Origin: Prevotella sp.
Lineage (GTDB): Bacteria > Bacteroidota > Bacteroidia > Bacteroidales > Bacteroidaceae
Length of the DNA stretch: 64,000 nucleotides
Direction of reading: 5' to 3'
NCBI GenBank assembly: GCA_022511075.1
Contig: JAFLSE010000013.1
Span: forward strand, 1-64,000
Position numbers and translations under genes: made by a program
Notes under the pieces: generated by a model
The model's database searches: none
Told to the model about the DNA's origin: nothing
What the model saw: only the letters and a program-made list of their open reading frames with translations
Shown here: piece after piece, positions 1 through 7,151 of the stretch
Layout of the letters: every line of letters begins with the position of its first letter
How positions within the stretch are numbered: the stretch's first letter is position 1

Positions 1-208
1 CCATAACATGTCCTTCTCCTAAATATTGGGAGATTAACAATTTATCATATGGTATTTCATTTTTTGTATACTCAACTTTATTTGAGTTAGAAATACACGA
101 TGGCATAAAAATGCAAAACATTATAACACATAAAATATGCCTAATTACAGCAATAGATGTATATACTTTATAAATTGTATTATTTATAATATACAAATTA
201 TTGATCAT
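1..208 (-). CDS. N-terminal part of a putative lipoprotein, cut by the left window edge
   Basis: The leftward frame opens with ATG at 208 and stays open to base 1, about 69 codons. The first 30 or so residues are a basic, polar start followed by a hydrophobic stretch (residues about 20-35) that ends in FMPSC, a plausible lipobox, and then a Ser/Asn-rich linker. That pattern indicates export and lipid attachment. Nothing after the linker identifies a family. The region is very AT-rich. A shorter start at the internal ATG (121) would leave too short a signal peptide, so 208 is preferred. Confidence 0.5.
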   Translation of the reverse strand, partial: MINNLYIINNTIYKVYTSIAVIRHILCVIMFCIFMPSCISNSNKVEYTKNEIPYDKLLISQYLGEGHVM

Positions 209-328
209 ATTAAGTTTAGTTATACTTGAATTAATATTACTTTTAATGAAATAAACTTCTCCTCAAATACTATATATGTAACAATTTCTTTTTATTCATT
301 TCATTTCTATTTGGGAATAGTGATAAAA

Positions 329-694
329 TCAGAACATACAAGCCCACCCAAACTTACGGACAATTTCGCGAAGCAGATTACGGTCGCTGACTGGAATGGT
401 AATGCTGACTGTTTCTCTTTGATTGTCGCGCTTGGCAATTTTAACCGTGTCGAGGTTATACTGTGTCTGAAGGTTCATCCACATTTCAGATGGTATGCCA
501 AGCGATTTCTCCAAAGCGATGGCAACATTTAGTGAGATACTGCGCTTGCCGTTAATTGTCTCGCTGAGCACCGACGGTTTGATGCCGGTTTCTATAGAGA
601 GTTGTTTTTGTGTCATTTTGCGTTCCTTCAACTCGTCCTTTATCATTTCGCCGGGATGTGTGGCTACAAATGGGGTTAAGTCTTTCTTATTCAT
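329..694 (-). CDS. higA: HigA-type antitoxin, XRE/Cro helix-turn-helix
   Basis: This small DNA-binding protein is expected to neutralise the toxin encoded just upstream and repress their shared promoter. The HigA opening HPGEM is followed by a helix-turn-helix (about residues 22-60; QLSIETGIKPSVLS, then NGKRSIS). ATG at 694 is chosen because it overlaps the end of the toxin gene by 8 bases, the usual coupling in such pairs; an upstream in-frame TTG would lengthen the overlap. The C-terminal 30 residues are less conserved. The family is clear; action on this particular toxin is inferred from position. Confidence 0.85.
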   Translation of the reverse strand: MNKKDLTPFVATHPGEMIKDELKERKMTQKQLSIETGIKPSVLSETINGKRSISLNVAIALEKSLGIPSEMWMNLQTQYNLDTVKIAKRDNQRETVSITIPVSDRNLLREIVRKFGWACMF

Positions 695-1004
695 AATGTT
701 TGGAAATTTCAAAGATTAATGCATTTACTATAATACCGCTATTATCGGGAGAGCTGTGAAATAACAACCTGTACTGGTCGTTTATCCAAACTGCGTCCAC
801 TCCTTTCAGGTCGCCTTTCTTTTTCTCATAGTGGAGCGACTTGATGAGGAAAAGTTCTTCAAGCCTGCGTGCTGCTTTCATATAGTTTACCACCTTAACA
901 TAACGCTTGACAATATCTTTTGCCAACCTTTTGTATTGGTGGTTTTGTGTGACACCGCTTGTATAAAGTTCTTCCAAAGCCGTATTTTCAAATTCAATAT
1001 TCAT
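687..1004 (-). CDS. higB: HigB-like toxin, RelE/ParE superfamily
   Basis: A 105-residue basic protein located immediately before the antitoxin, the reversed gene order typical of higBA. In this family such proteins are mRNA-cleaving toxins that act at the ribosome. The middle of the protein reads LHYEKKKGDLKG then VWINDQYRLLF, the RelE-like core (strand with Trp-Ile-Asn, then Arg-Leu). Start is ATG 1004; the in-frame TTG at 1028 lies inside the promoter box and is rejected. The pair probably forms one autoregulated transcript from the box at 1026-1033. Confidence 0.82.
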   Translation of the reverse strand: MNIEFENTALEELYTSGVTQNHQYKRLAKDIVKRYVKVVNYMKAARRLEELFLIKSLHYEKKKGDLKGVDAVWINDQYRLLFHSSPDNSGIIVNALIFEISKHYE

Positions 1005-1025
1005 TGTATGATTACGATTTCGGTG

Positions 1026-1033
1026 CAAAGATA
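1026..1033 (-). promoter_or_regulatory. -7 promoter box of the higBA pair
   Basis: On the minus strand the box is TATCTTTG, a match to the Bacteroidota -7 consensus TAnnTTTG, 22 bases before the toxin ATG. No clean TTG is seen at the expected -33 distance. Confidence 0.55.
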
Positions 1034-1133
1034 ATAATTATTTCTCAATAATTAGCATATTTGCGAATTTTTATTTGTAAAGAAAGAAATTTAGTTCTTA
1101 CATAAATGATTTTAAAGATAATCAACCAAAAGA

Positions 1134-1424
1134 TTAGCAAAACCTTATATCGGTAATCACCTGCGTGCCTACCTTGGCATTGAGTTTCTGCACGAAATGC
1201 TGCCTCATCATGCTAAGGTCGGCGCGCAGTGAAGTGTTTGTTATTGACACGTAAAGTATCTGGTTGTGTATGTTCAGTTCACGGGTGTAACTGTGAACGA
1301 CATCGCCAGCCACCTCTTTCCATGACTGCATCAGGCGGTATTGCAGCAACGGCGTTTCCAATCCTCGTTGTCGCAGGAAATACATCACAACCTCTTTTAC
1401 TGGCTTTTCCTTTGTCCTGAACAT
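1134..1424 (-). CDS. DUF721/DciA-like protein
   Basis: A 96-residue protein of the DUF721 family, whose best-known member, DciA, helps load the replicative helicase in bacteria lacking DnaC. Visible features are the N-terminal helix (PVKEVVMYFLRQRGL), the family's WKEVAGDVV core near residue 36, and a C-terminal half with LYVSITNTSLRADLSMMR. It lies 29 bases after recF on the same strand, a common replication/repair pairing in Bacteroidota, and is probably cotranscribed with it. The helicase-loading role is inferred from family. Confidence 0.75.
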   Translation of the reverse strand: MFRTKEKPVKEVVMYFLRQRGLETPLLQYRLMQSWKEVAGDVVHSYTRELNIHNQILYVSITNTSLRADLSMMRQHFVQKLNAKVGTQVITDIRFC

Positions 1425-1453
1425 ATACTAAATTCTCCTTCGCTTAAAATATT

Positions 1454-2563
1454 TCAACTTATCACGCCGTTCTCAACGTGGAAAATGCGATGTGGAAAAC
1501 TGCACCTGTCAAGTATTATGTTAAGATGCTCCCTGTTGGTGTCGGTAATGAAAATCTGACCGAACTCATCACCAGCCACAAGTTTCACTATCTGTTCCAC
1601 ACGGTCGGCATCAAGTTTGTCGAAGATGTCGTCGAGCAATAGCAGCGGCGTGTTGCTGCACTGCGACACTTGGCGCAGCATCTCAAACTGTGCTAATTTC
1701 AATGCAATGACAAAAGTCTTTTTTTGTCCTTGGCTCGCCTCACGTTTCATCTGATGCCCTGACAATGTGAAGCAAAGGTCGTCGCGATGCACCCCGTGCA
1801 GCGAATATCCCACGGCACGGTCCTTATGCCTGTCACGTTGTATCACATCCAATAGCGAACCACGCTGGCAGTGCGATGTATATTCCAATCCTACAGTCTC
1901 ATTGCCCATTGATATACTGTCATAATATCTTTGGAACATAGGCAGCAATTGCTCCACAAACCGACGGCGTGCCTCGTAGACCACTTCTCCATACTGTGCC
2001 ATCTGCTCTTCCCAAATGGCAAGCAAGTCTATGTTTGGCTCTTCCTCGACACGCAGCATGATGTTGCGTTGTTGCAGTGCTTTGTTATAATTTGCCAATG
2101 CCTGTATGTATTGGTTATCATACTGCGCTATCGACACATCCATCAGTTGGCGGCGTTCGTCGCTTGTGCCTTCTATCAGCAGAGTGTCGCCGGGGGCAAC
2201 CTTAACTAACGGTATCAGCCCTATGTGTTCCGACAGTCGCTTGTATTCTTTCTTGTTGCGTTTAAAATGCTTCTTTGTTCCGCGCTTCATTCCGCAATAT
2301 ATCGACAGCACGTCATCATCATCCGTACCTGCATCGGCAACGTATTCGCCCTCGAGAACAAAAAACGGCTCATCGTGGCGTATCAGTTGCGAGTCAACAG
2401 GATTGCCGCTACTACGACAGAACGACAAATAGTAAACGGCATCGAGCACGTTTGTCTTGCCCGCACCGTTATGCCCAATGAAACAGTTTATCTTCGGTGA
2501 CATCTCAAGCGTTGCCTCCGCAATGTTCTTATAGTTTACTATAGATAGTTTCTTGAGAATCAT
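1454..2563 (-). CDS. recF: RecF recombination mediator
   Basis: A 369-residue SMC-like ATPase that helps load RecA onto gapped DNA. Walker A is GHNGAGKT at residues 30-37, the signature region carries SQGQKK, and Walker B is LLLLDDIF followed by the D-loop DKLD. Length matches the family. Start ATG 2563 gives the family N-terminus MILKKLSIVNYKN. A good promoter lies 29-59 bases upstream. The DciA-like gene follows after 29 bases. Confidence 0.95.
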   Translation of the reverse strand: MILKKLSIVNYKNIAEATLEMSPKINCFIGHNGAGKTNVLDAVYYLSFCRSSGNPVDSQLIRHDEPFFVLEGEYVADAGTDDDDVLSIYCGMKRGTKKHFKRNKKEYKRLSEHIGLIPLVKVAPGDTLLIEGTSDERRQLMDVSIAQYDNQYIQALANYNKALQQRNIMLRVEEEPNIDLLAIWEEQMAQYGEVVYEARRRFVEQLLPMFQRYYDSISMGNETVGLEYTSHCQRGSLLDVIQRDRHKDRAVGYSLHGVHRDDLCFTLSGHQMKREASQGQKKTFVIALKLAQFEMLRQVSQCSNTPLLLLDDIFDKLDADRVEQIVKLVAGDEFGQIFITDTNREHLNIILDRCSFPHRIFHVENGVIS

Positions 2564-2591
2564 TTTTCCCTGCGCAATTATTTGTTCACTG

Positions 2592-2622
2592 CAAAATTAC
2601 TATTATTTTTTTATATACACAA
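2592..2622 (-). promoter_or_regulatory. recF promoter
   Basis: On the minus strand: TTG (2622-2620), 20-base spacer, then TAATTTTG (2599-2592). Spacing and boxes match the Bacteroidota sigma factor consensus. It reads toward recF. Confidence 0.65.
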
Positions 2623-2737
2623 ATCTTTTAAATAAATATGAATATGGAATATAAATAATAATTATTGTATAAGACAAAACACGATGTAAAGATTACGGAA
2701 AAAATAAAACGTGATTTCAAAATAAGGTGTGAAAAAT

Positions 2738-2768
2738 TTGCAGGTTTGGAGAAAAGTATGTACCTTTG
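2738..2768 (+). promoter_or_regulatory. tRNA-Lys promoter
   Basis: TTG at 2738-2740, 20-base spacer, then TACCTTTG at 2761-2768. It sits 32 bases before the first tRNA and probably drives both copies. Confidence 0.7.
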
Positions 2769-2800
2769 CACCGCATTTGGAGAAATGCACCAAAAAGGAT

Positions 2801-2873
2801 GCGCTTGTAGCTCAGTTGGTAGAGCACCTGACTCTTAATCAGGGTGTCCAGGGTTCGACCCCCTGCAGGCGTA
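2801..2873 (+). tRNA. tRNA-Lys (anticodon CTT), copy 1
   Basis: A 73-base cloverleaf: acceptor GCGCTTG pairs with CAGGCGT (two G-U pairs), D arm GCTC...GAGC, anticodon loop ACTCTTAAT with CTT, T arm with GGTTCGACC. The sequence is identical to the copy that follows. No CCA is encoded. Confidence 0.95.
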
Positions 2874-2906
2874 CAAAGTTGGATTTTTCAATGTTAATAT
2901 TTAATT

Positions 2907-2979
2907 GCGCTTGTAGCTCAGTTGGTAGAGCACCTGACTCTTAATCAGGGTGTCCAGGGTTCGACCCCCTGCAGGCGTA
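2907..2979 (+). tRNA. tRNA-Lys (anticodon CTT), copy 2
   Basis: Base-for-base identical to the tRNA at 2801-2873 and 33 bases downstream of it, so a tandem duplication on one transcript. A strong terminator hairpin begins 5 bases after it. Confidence 0.95.
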
Positions 2980-2983
2980 CGAG

Positions 2984-3017
2984 AGTTGGGGACTTCCAAG
3001 GAAGTTTCCAACTTTTT
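2984..3017 (+). terminator. Rho-independent terminator after the tRNA-Lys pair
   Basis: AGTTGG pairs with CCAACT, with an inner GACTTCC/GGAAGT stem, followed by TTTTT. It ends 22 bases before the start codon of the next gene. Confidence 0.75.
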
Positions 3018-3038
3018 GTATTAAAAAGGAAAAAGTGA

Positions 3039-3683
3039 ATGGAAAAGATAATGTTCAAGAACGTTATGCCGCAGGTGTTCAGTCAGCAGACCGACCTGTC
3101 GTCTGACGTGTGGAGCAGGGAACTTGTTTTTGAGCGCGGACACCTCTATCTCGTAGAGGCTGCCAGCGGCAGGGGCAAGAGCACATTTTGCAGCTATATA
3201 CTCGGTTACAGACACGACTATAGCGGCAGCATAATGTTTGACGATGTGGACACTCGCTCGTTTGGCGTGGCGCGCTGGGTGAACGTGCGCCGTCAGGAGG
3301 TGAGCCATTTGTTTCAGGAGCTGCGATTGTTTCCTGAACTAACGGCTATGGAGAACGTGAAGATAAAGAACAACCTGACACACCATAAAGACGAGAGACA
3401 GATAGCGCAGTGGTTCGACGCTATGGGCATTGGCGACAAGAAGGACACGCCTGTGTGCCGCATGTCGTTCGGACAGCAGCAGCGCGTGGCAATGATACGC
3501 GCACTCGTGCAGCCGTTCAGTTTCATAATGGTTGACGAGCCCATCAGCCACCTTGACGATGAGAACTCGCAGACGATGATGGACATAATGATGCAGGAGG
3601 CAAAGGCGCAGGGTGCAGGAGTGATTGTTACGAGTATCGGCAAGCACGTTGAACTGGATTATGAAAGGAGGATAAGGCTATGA
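3039..3683 (+). CDS. ABC transporter ATP-binding subunit
   Basis: A 214-residue ATPase that should power the membrane protein encoded next. Walker A is ASGRGKST (residues about 42-49), the Q-loop region reads HLFQELRLFPELTAMENV, the signature is the variant MSFGQQQRVA rather than LSGGQ, and Walker B is FIMVDEP followed by SHLDD. It resembles LolD/MacB-type ATPases. It overlaps the permease gene by 4 bases (ATGA). No clear promoter is visible between the tRNA terminator and the start. The substrate is unknown. Confidence 0.85.
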   Translation: MEKIMFKNVMPQVFSQQTDLSSDVWSRELVFERGHLYLVEAASGRGKSTFCSYILGYRHDYSGSIMFDDVDTRSFGVARWVNVRRQEVSHLFQELRLFPELTAMENVKIKNNLTHHKDERQIAQWFDAMGIGDKKDTPVCRMSFGQQQRVAMIRALVQPFSFIMVDEPISHLDDENSQTMMDIMMQEAKAQGAGVIVTSIGKHVELDYERRIRL

Positions 3684-4879
3684 ATATGGTGTGGAAACTC
3701 CTTCGCAGGCATATAAGCCACGGACAGTTGGCTGGTTTCTTCTTTGCAAATCTTTTCGGTATGCTCATAGTGCTGCTCGGATGGCAGTTCTACAGCGATG
3801 TGCTGCCAGTGTTCACGGGCGGCGACTCGTTTATGAGCAACGACTATATAATAATGAGCAAGCGCATAACCACGGGCAACACGCTGAGCGGCACTGCCAA
3901 CACTTTTACGGCAGCGGAAATGGCGGACATCGGCGAACAGGCGTTTGTGGAAAGCGTGGGTAAATTTACCGCCACGGAATACAAGGTGGATGCGCACATG
4001 AAGGTAAACGGAATAAGCGTGCTGTCATCGGAACTGTTCTTTGAGAGCGTGCCCGACCATTTTGTTGACGTGCCTTTGGACAGTTGGAAGTGGCAGCCTG
4101 GCGACGAGACAATACCAATAATACTGCCACGCACGTATCTGACGATGTATAACTTCGGATTTGCGCAAAGCCATTCGCTGCCGAAGATAAGCGACGGTCT
4201 TGTGGGTATGATAGACTTTGTGCTGTTTGTGCAGGGCAATGGTAAGAGCGACACATATAAAGGCAAGGTAATAGGTTTTTCGAACAGGCTTAACTCGATA
4301 CTCGTGCCGCAGGCGTTTATGGACTGGAGCAACGAAAACTATGCTCCCGACAGGCAGAGCAATCCGTCGAGGGTGATTGTGGAGGTGGCTAACACTGCCG
4401 ACGAGCGCATCGTGAAATACGTTGACGGCAAGAACTACGAGGTGGAAGACGACCGCCTGAATGCCGAAAAGACCACCTATTTCCTAAAAATGACGGTCAG
4501 CCTTGTAATGATTATCGGACTGGTGATATCGGCATTGAGTTTCTATATCCTGATGCTGAGCATATATCTGCTTGTGCAGAAAAATGCGGAGAAACTCGAA
4601 AACCTTCTGCTCATAGGCTATACGCCGGCGAGGGTGTCGATGCCATATCAGTTGCTTACTATAGGTCTTAACCTCGCCGTGCTCGTGATAGCATTGGCGT
4701 TACTGTTTGCCGTGCGCCGATATTATATGGATATGATAGTGCTGCTTTTCCCCGACATCGACGAGGGAAGCATGTTGCCGTCGGTGCTGCTCGGCATGGC
4801 ATTGTTTGTGCTAATTTCGCTCATAAACATAATTGTGATAAGGGCAAAGGTAATGAAAATTTGGAAACACAAGGAATAA
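3680..4879 (+). CDS. ABC transporter permease, FtsX/MacB-like
   Basis: A 399-residue inner-membrane protein with one N-terminal transmembrane segment (about residues 18-38), a roughly 240-residue extracytoplasmic domain, and three C-terminal segments (about 278-300, 325-348, 365-390). This is the FtsX/MacB/LolC layout used in lipoprotein release and in export driven by periplasmic conformational change. It overlaps the ATPase gene before it and shares the A of TAATG with the gene after it, so the three are surely one operon. The substrate cannot be told from sequence. Confidence 0.8.
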   Translation: MNMVWKLLRRHISHGQLAGFFFANLFGMLIVLLGWQFYSDVLPVFTGGDSFMSNDYIIMSKRITTGNTLSGTANTFTAAEMADIGEQAFVESVGKFTATEYKVDAHMKVNGISVLSSELFFESVPDHFVDVPLDSWKWQPGDETIPIILPRTYLTMYNFGFAQSHSLPKISDGLVGMIDFVLFVQGNGKSDTYKGKVIGFSNRLNSILVPQAFMDWSNENYAPDRQSNPSRVIVEVANTADERIVKYVDGKNYEVEDDRLNAEKTTYFLKMTVSLVMIIGLVISALSFYILMLSIYLLVQKNAEKLENLLLIGYTPARVSMPYQLLTIGLNLAVLVIALALLFAVRRYYMDMIVLLFPDIDEGSMLPSVLLGMALFVLISLINIIVIRAKVMKIWKHKE

Positions 4880-5484
4880 TGAAAATGCAGGAAATGGTAA
4901 AACGAATGATATTGTCGGCGGTGCTGACGCTGGCGTTTCTCGCGCCTGCCACGGCGCAGACGGTTACGATGGCGGATGTGTTCAGGCAGATGCCCGATTC
5001 GCTGATGCCCTACATCACGCATAACGACAGGCTCGACATGATTGACTATCTTGACGCGGGAATGAAGGCAGAGGTTACTAACAGGTTTAATGGCAAGTCG
5101 GTGCTTGACACCATAAGCACTGACTATCTGCACCTTACGCTCAGTGATGCGCTGGTGGTGGAAATGGGAGTGCTGCCCGTGGAGGAACTGACAACGGACA
5201 GTTGCACACACGTTGTATGCGTTGTTTCCACATACGCAAAAATGGAGAGCACGCTGACTTTTTATACTGCCAAGTGGCAGGAATGGCAGCCACAGCCTAT
5301 GGTGAATCTGGCTAATATGATTCAAGTACCTGATAGAGATTGCTACATCATGGCAACCTTCGGAAAATCGCCCGAAGAAATTGTTCTCGCATTGTCGAAA
5401 CCCATGCTTGGCGAGGAAAATATACAGGAAAAACAGTATAAATATCGAAAAAATATTAAATGGACTGGGAAAACCTTTAAATAA
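4879..5484 (+). CDS. DUF3256 family secreted protein
   Basis: A protein of about 201 residues with a signal peptide (hydrophobic core LSAVLTLAFLAPA, cleavage after TAQ) and no lipobox. The body (MADVFRQMPDSLMPYI, then NDRLDMIDYLDAGM) is recognisable as DUF3256, a Bacteroidales family of unknown function. ATG 4879 overlaps the permease stop by one base, favouring it over an upstream in-frame TTG. Its place in the operon suggests a periplasmic partner or cargo of the ABC system; that is inference. Confidence 0.75.
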   Translation: MKMQEMVKRMILSAVLTLAFLAPATAQTVTMADVFRQMPDSLMPYITHNDRLDMIDYLDAGMKAEVTNRFNGKSVLDTISTDYLHLTLSDALVVEMGVLPVEELTTDSCTHVVCVVSTYAKMESTLTFYTAKWQEWQPQPMVNLANMIQVPDRDCYIMATFGKSPEEIVLALSKPMLGEENIQEKQYKYRKNIKWTGKTFK

Positions 5485-5506
5485 CCTAAAAAAGATAATG
5501 AAATAT

Positions 5507-5536
5507 TTGCATTGTAAATAAAAACTCTTATCTTTG
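5507..5536 (+). promoter_or_regulatory. Promoter of a small RNA
   Basis: TTG 5507-5509, exactly 19 bases of spacer, then TATCTTTG 5529-5536. It is one of the best consensus matches in the window, predicting a start near 5541-5544. Confidence 0.75.
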
Positions 5537-5542
5537 CAACGT

Positions 5543-5706
5543 GTTTTTCATGGTATTAGATTATTAAGGTTATTAACAGTCTAAGTCTAACTTGTCGTGA
5601 GACAAATGACTTGGAATCATCTATTTACCGCATTAGTTAAATAGATGGTGTAAAAGTTGAACAATTACAGAAGGTAGAACTTGTGAAAGTCCTACCTTCT
5701 TTTTTG
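5543..5706 (+). ncRNA. Probable small RNA of about 160 nt, unidentified
   Basis: The interval between a strong promoter and a strong terminator contains no convincing ORF but three successive hairpins. Hairpin 1 (5583-5612) has TTGTC/GACAA closed by a GTGA loop, with an outer AAGTC/GACTT. Hairpin 2 (5618-5647) is a perfect 10-bp stem, CATCTATTTA with TAAATAGATG. Hairpin 3 is the terminator, also closed by GTGA. The next gene has its own -7 box after the terminator, so this looks free-standing, though a leader/attenuator is possible. I do not recognise it as 6S, tmRNA or RNase P; it may correspond to a known Bacteroidales RNA motif. Confidence 0.65.
5669..5706 (+). terminator. Terminator of the small RNA
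   Basis: AGAAGGTAG pairs with CTACCTTCT, with an inner ACTT-GTGA-AAGT hairpin, followed by a run of T. Confidence 0.85.
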
Positions 5707-5731
5707 CAACAAGATTGCATTGGCATTATAG

Positions 5732-5739
5732 TAATTTTG
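5732..5739 (+). promoter_or_regulatory. Likely -7 box for the metal permease gene
   Basis: TAATTTTG at 5732-5739 lies 33 bases before the permease ATG and after the small-RNA terminator. The -33 partner is poor (TTG only 15 bases away). Confidence 0.45.
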
Positions 5740-5772
5740 CACGCTGAAAGAACAAAATAAAATTAGGATATT

Positions 5773-7074
5773 ATGATTTCAGAAATTATTTCAGACTATG
5801 TACAGTCGTTTTGGTATCTGCTGTGCGAGATGGCTCCCTATCTGCTCTTGGGCTTCTTCATAGCCGGAGTGCTTCAGGCATTTGTGCCTCGCAGCCTGTT
5901 TTCGCGTCACCTGTCATCGGGCAACTGGCGCTCGGTAGTGAAGGCGGCAATACTCGGCATACCATTGCCTCTGTGTTCGTGCGGCGTAATACCAACAACG
6001 GCGGCATTGCGTCGTGAGGGTGCATCGAAGGGTGCGGCAACATCGTTCCTCATAGCCACTCCACAGACGGGTGTAGACAGCATTATGGCAACATATTCGG
6101 TTATGGGACCAGTGTTTGCCATTATACGCCCGATAGCAGCACTCGTTACGGCTTTCTTCGGTGGCTGTCTTGTAAATAAGTTTGACGGCGATGCATCGTG
6201 CGGCAATGCGTGTGGCAACGCCGATACAACCGCAACTGTCAGTGAAACCAAGCACCTCTCGTTTATGGAACGCATGAAGATAGCCTTCGACTATGGTTTT
6301 GTAGAGATGTTGCAGGATGTGGGCAAGTGGCTTATAATAGGTCTGCTGATAGCGGCTTTAATCACTGTTGCCGTGCCGGTGCAGTTCTTTGAGATTTTTT
6401 CGGGTAACACCCTCGTGTCTATGTTGTTAGTGTTGCTCGTTGCCATACCAATGTATCTTTGTGCCACGGGAAGTATTCCCATCGCCGTGTCGCTGATGAT
6501 GAAAGGACTCTCGCCCGGTACGGCACTTGTAATGCTCATGGCAGGTCCTGCAAGCAACGTAGCATCAATACTTGTGGTGCGCAAGATTATGGGTCGCAAG
6601 ACACTATGCATCTATCTCGCATCAATCATCGTAGGTGCTATTGCGTGCGGTCTTGCTATGGACTATCTTATGCCACGCGAATGGTTTGCCCTCACCCCTA
6701 TGGGCATGATGGCACACGGCTGCTGCCACGAGGAAACACCGTCGTTCATTGAGATAGCCTCGGGCGTAATCCTGTTGGTATTGCTCGCCAATGTGTTCGT
6801 GTTCAGGCGCATTTTCCATCGTCATTCCGATTGCTGCTGCTCGTGCCATTCTGATGCAGCAACCGACCAGCCAACATTTACAATAAAGGTGGAGGGAATG
6901 AATTGCTCACACTGCCGTGCCAATGTTGAAGGTGCTATATCGTCAGTTCCCGAAGTGACAAAGGTTGAGGTGAGTCTTGAGCGTGGCGAAGCCCGTGTGT
7001 GGTGTACTTGCCCTGCCGACAAGGTTATGGCGCAGATAGATGCCGCAGGCTACGAATGCCGTCTGGATTTCTGA
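5773..7074 (+). CDS. SO_0444-type Cu/Zn efflux permease fused to an HMA domain
   Basis: This 433-residue protein combines a multi-span permease of the SO_0444/DUF318 type (about residues 1-345; signature LPLCSCGVIPTT near 65-76, plus ATPQTGVDS and MAGPASNVASI) with a C-terminal heavy-metal-associated domain (about 365-433) carrying GMNCSHC. Between them lies a Cys/His-rich stretch (HSDCCCSCHSD) and HGCCHEE. The family is proposed to export Cu, Zn or related ions; the HMA domain would hand metal to the channel. Monocistronic, with a terminator after it. Confidence 0.85.
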   Translation: MISEIISDYVQSFWYLLCEMAPYLLLGFFIAGVLQAFVPRSLFSRHLSSGNWRSVVKAAILGIPLPLCSCGVIPTTAALRREGASKGAATSFLIATPQTGVDSIMATYSVMGPVFAIIRPIAALVTAFFGGCLVNKFDGDASCGNACGNADTTATVSETKHLSFMERMKIAFDYGFVEMLQDVGKWLIIGLLIAALITVAVPVQFFEIFSGNTLVSMLLVLLVAIPMYLCATGSIPIAVSLMMKGLSPGTALVMLMAGPASNVASILVVRKIMGRKTLCIYLASIIVGAIACGLAMDYLMPREWFALTPMGMMAHGCCHEETPSFIEIASGVILLVLLANVFVFRRIFHRHSDCCCSCHSDAATDQPTFTIKVEGMNCSHCRANVEGAISSVPEVTKVEVSLERGEARVWCTCPADKVMAQIDAAGYECRLDF

Positions 7075-7096
7075 CTTTTAAACAATGACTTGATAA

Positions 7097-7128
7097 AAAA
7101 TCCCGTCGCTTTCAGGCAACGGGATTTT
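7097..7128. terminator. Bidirectional terminator between convergent genes
   Basis: AAAATCCCGT pairs with ACGGGATTTT around a 12-base loop. A-run and T-run flank it, so it can serve the permease gene on the plus strand and the Omp28-like gene on the minus strand. Confidence 0.8.
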
Positions 7129-7151
7129 CATATTCAGTCAATATTTAAATC

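Noticed and set aside
2801..2979. Two near-adjacent identical 73-base repeats as a possible CRISPR-like pair
   Set aside because: They are two complete tRNA-Lys genes.
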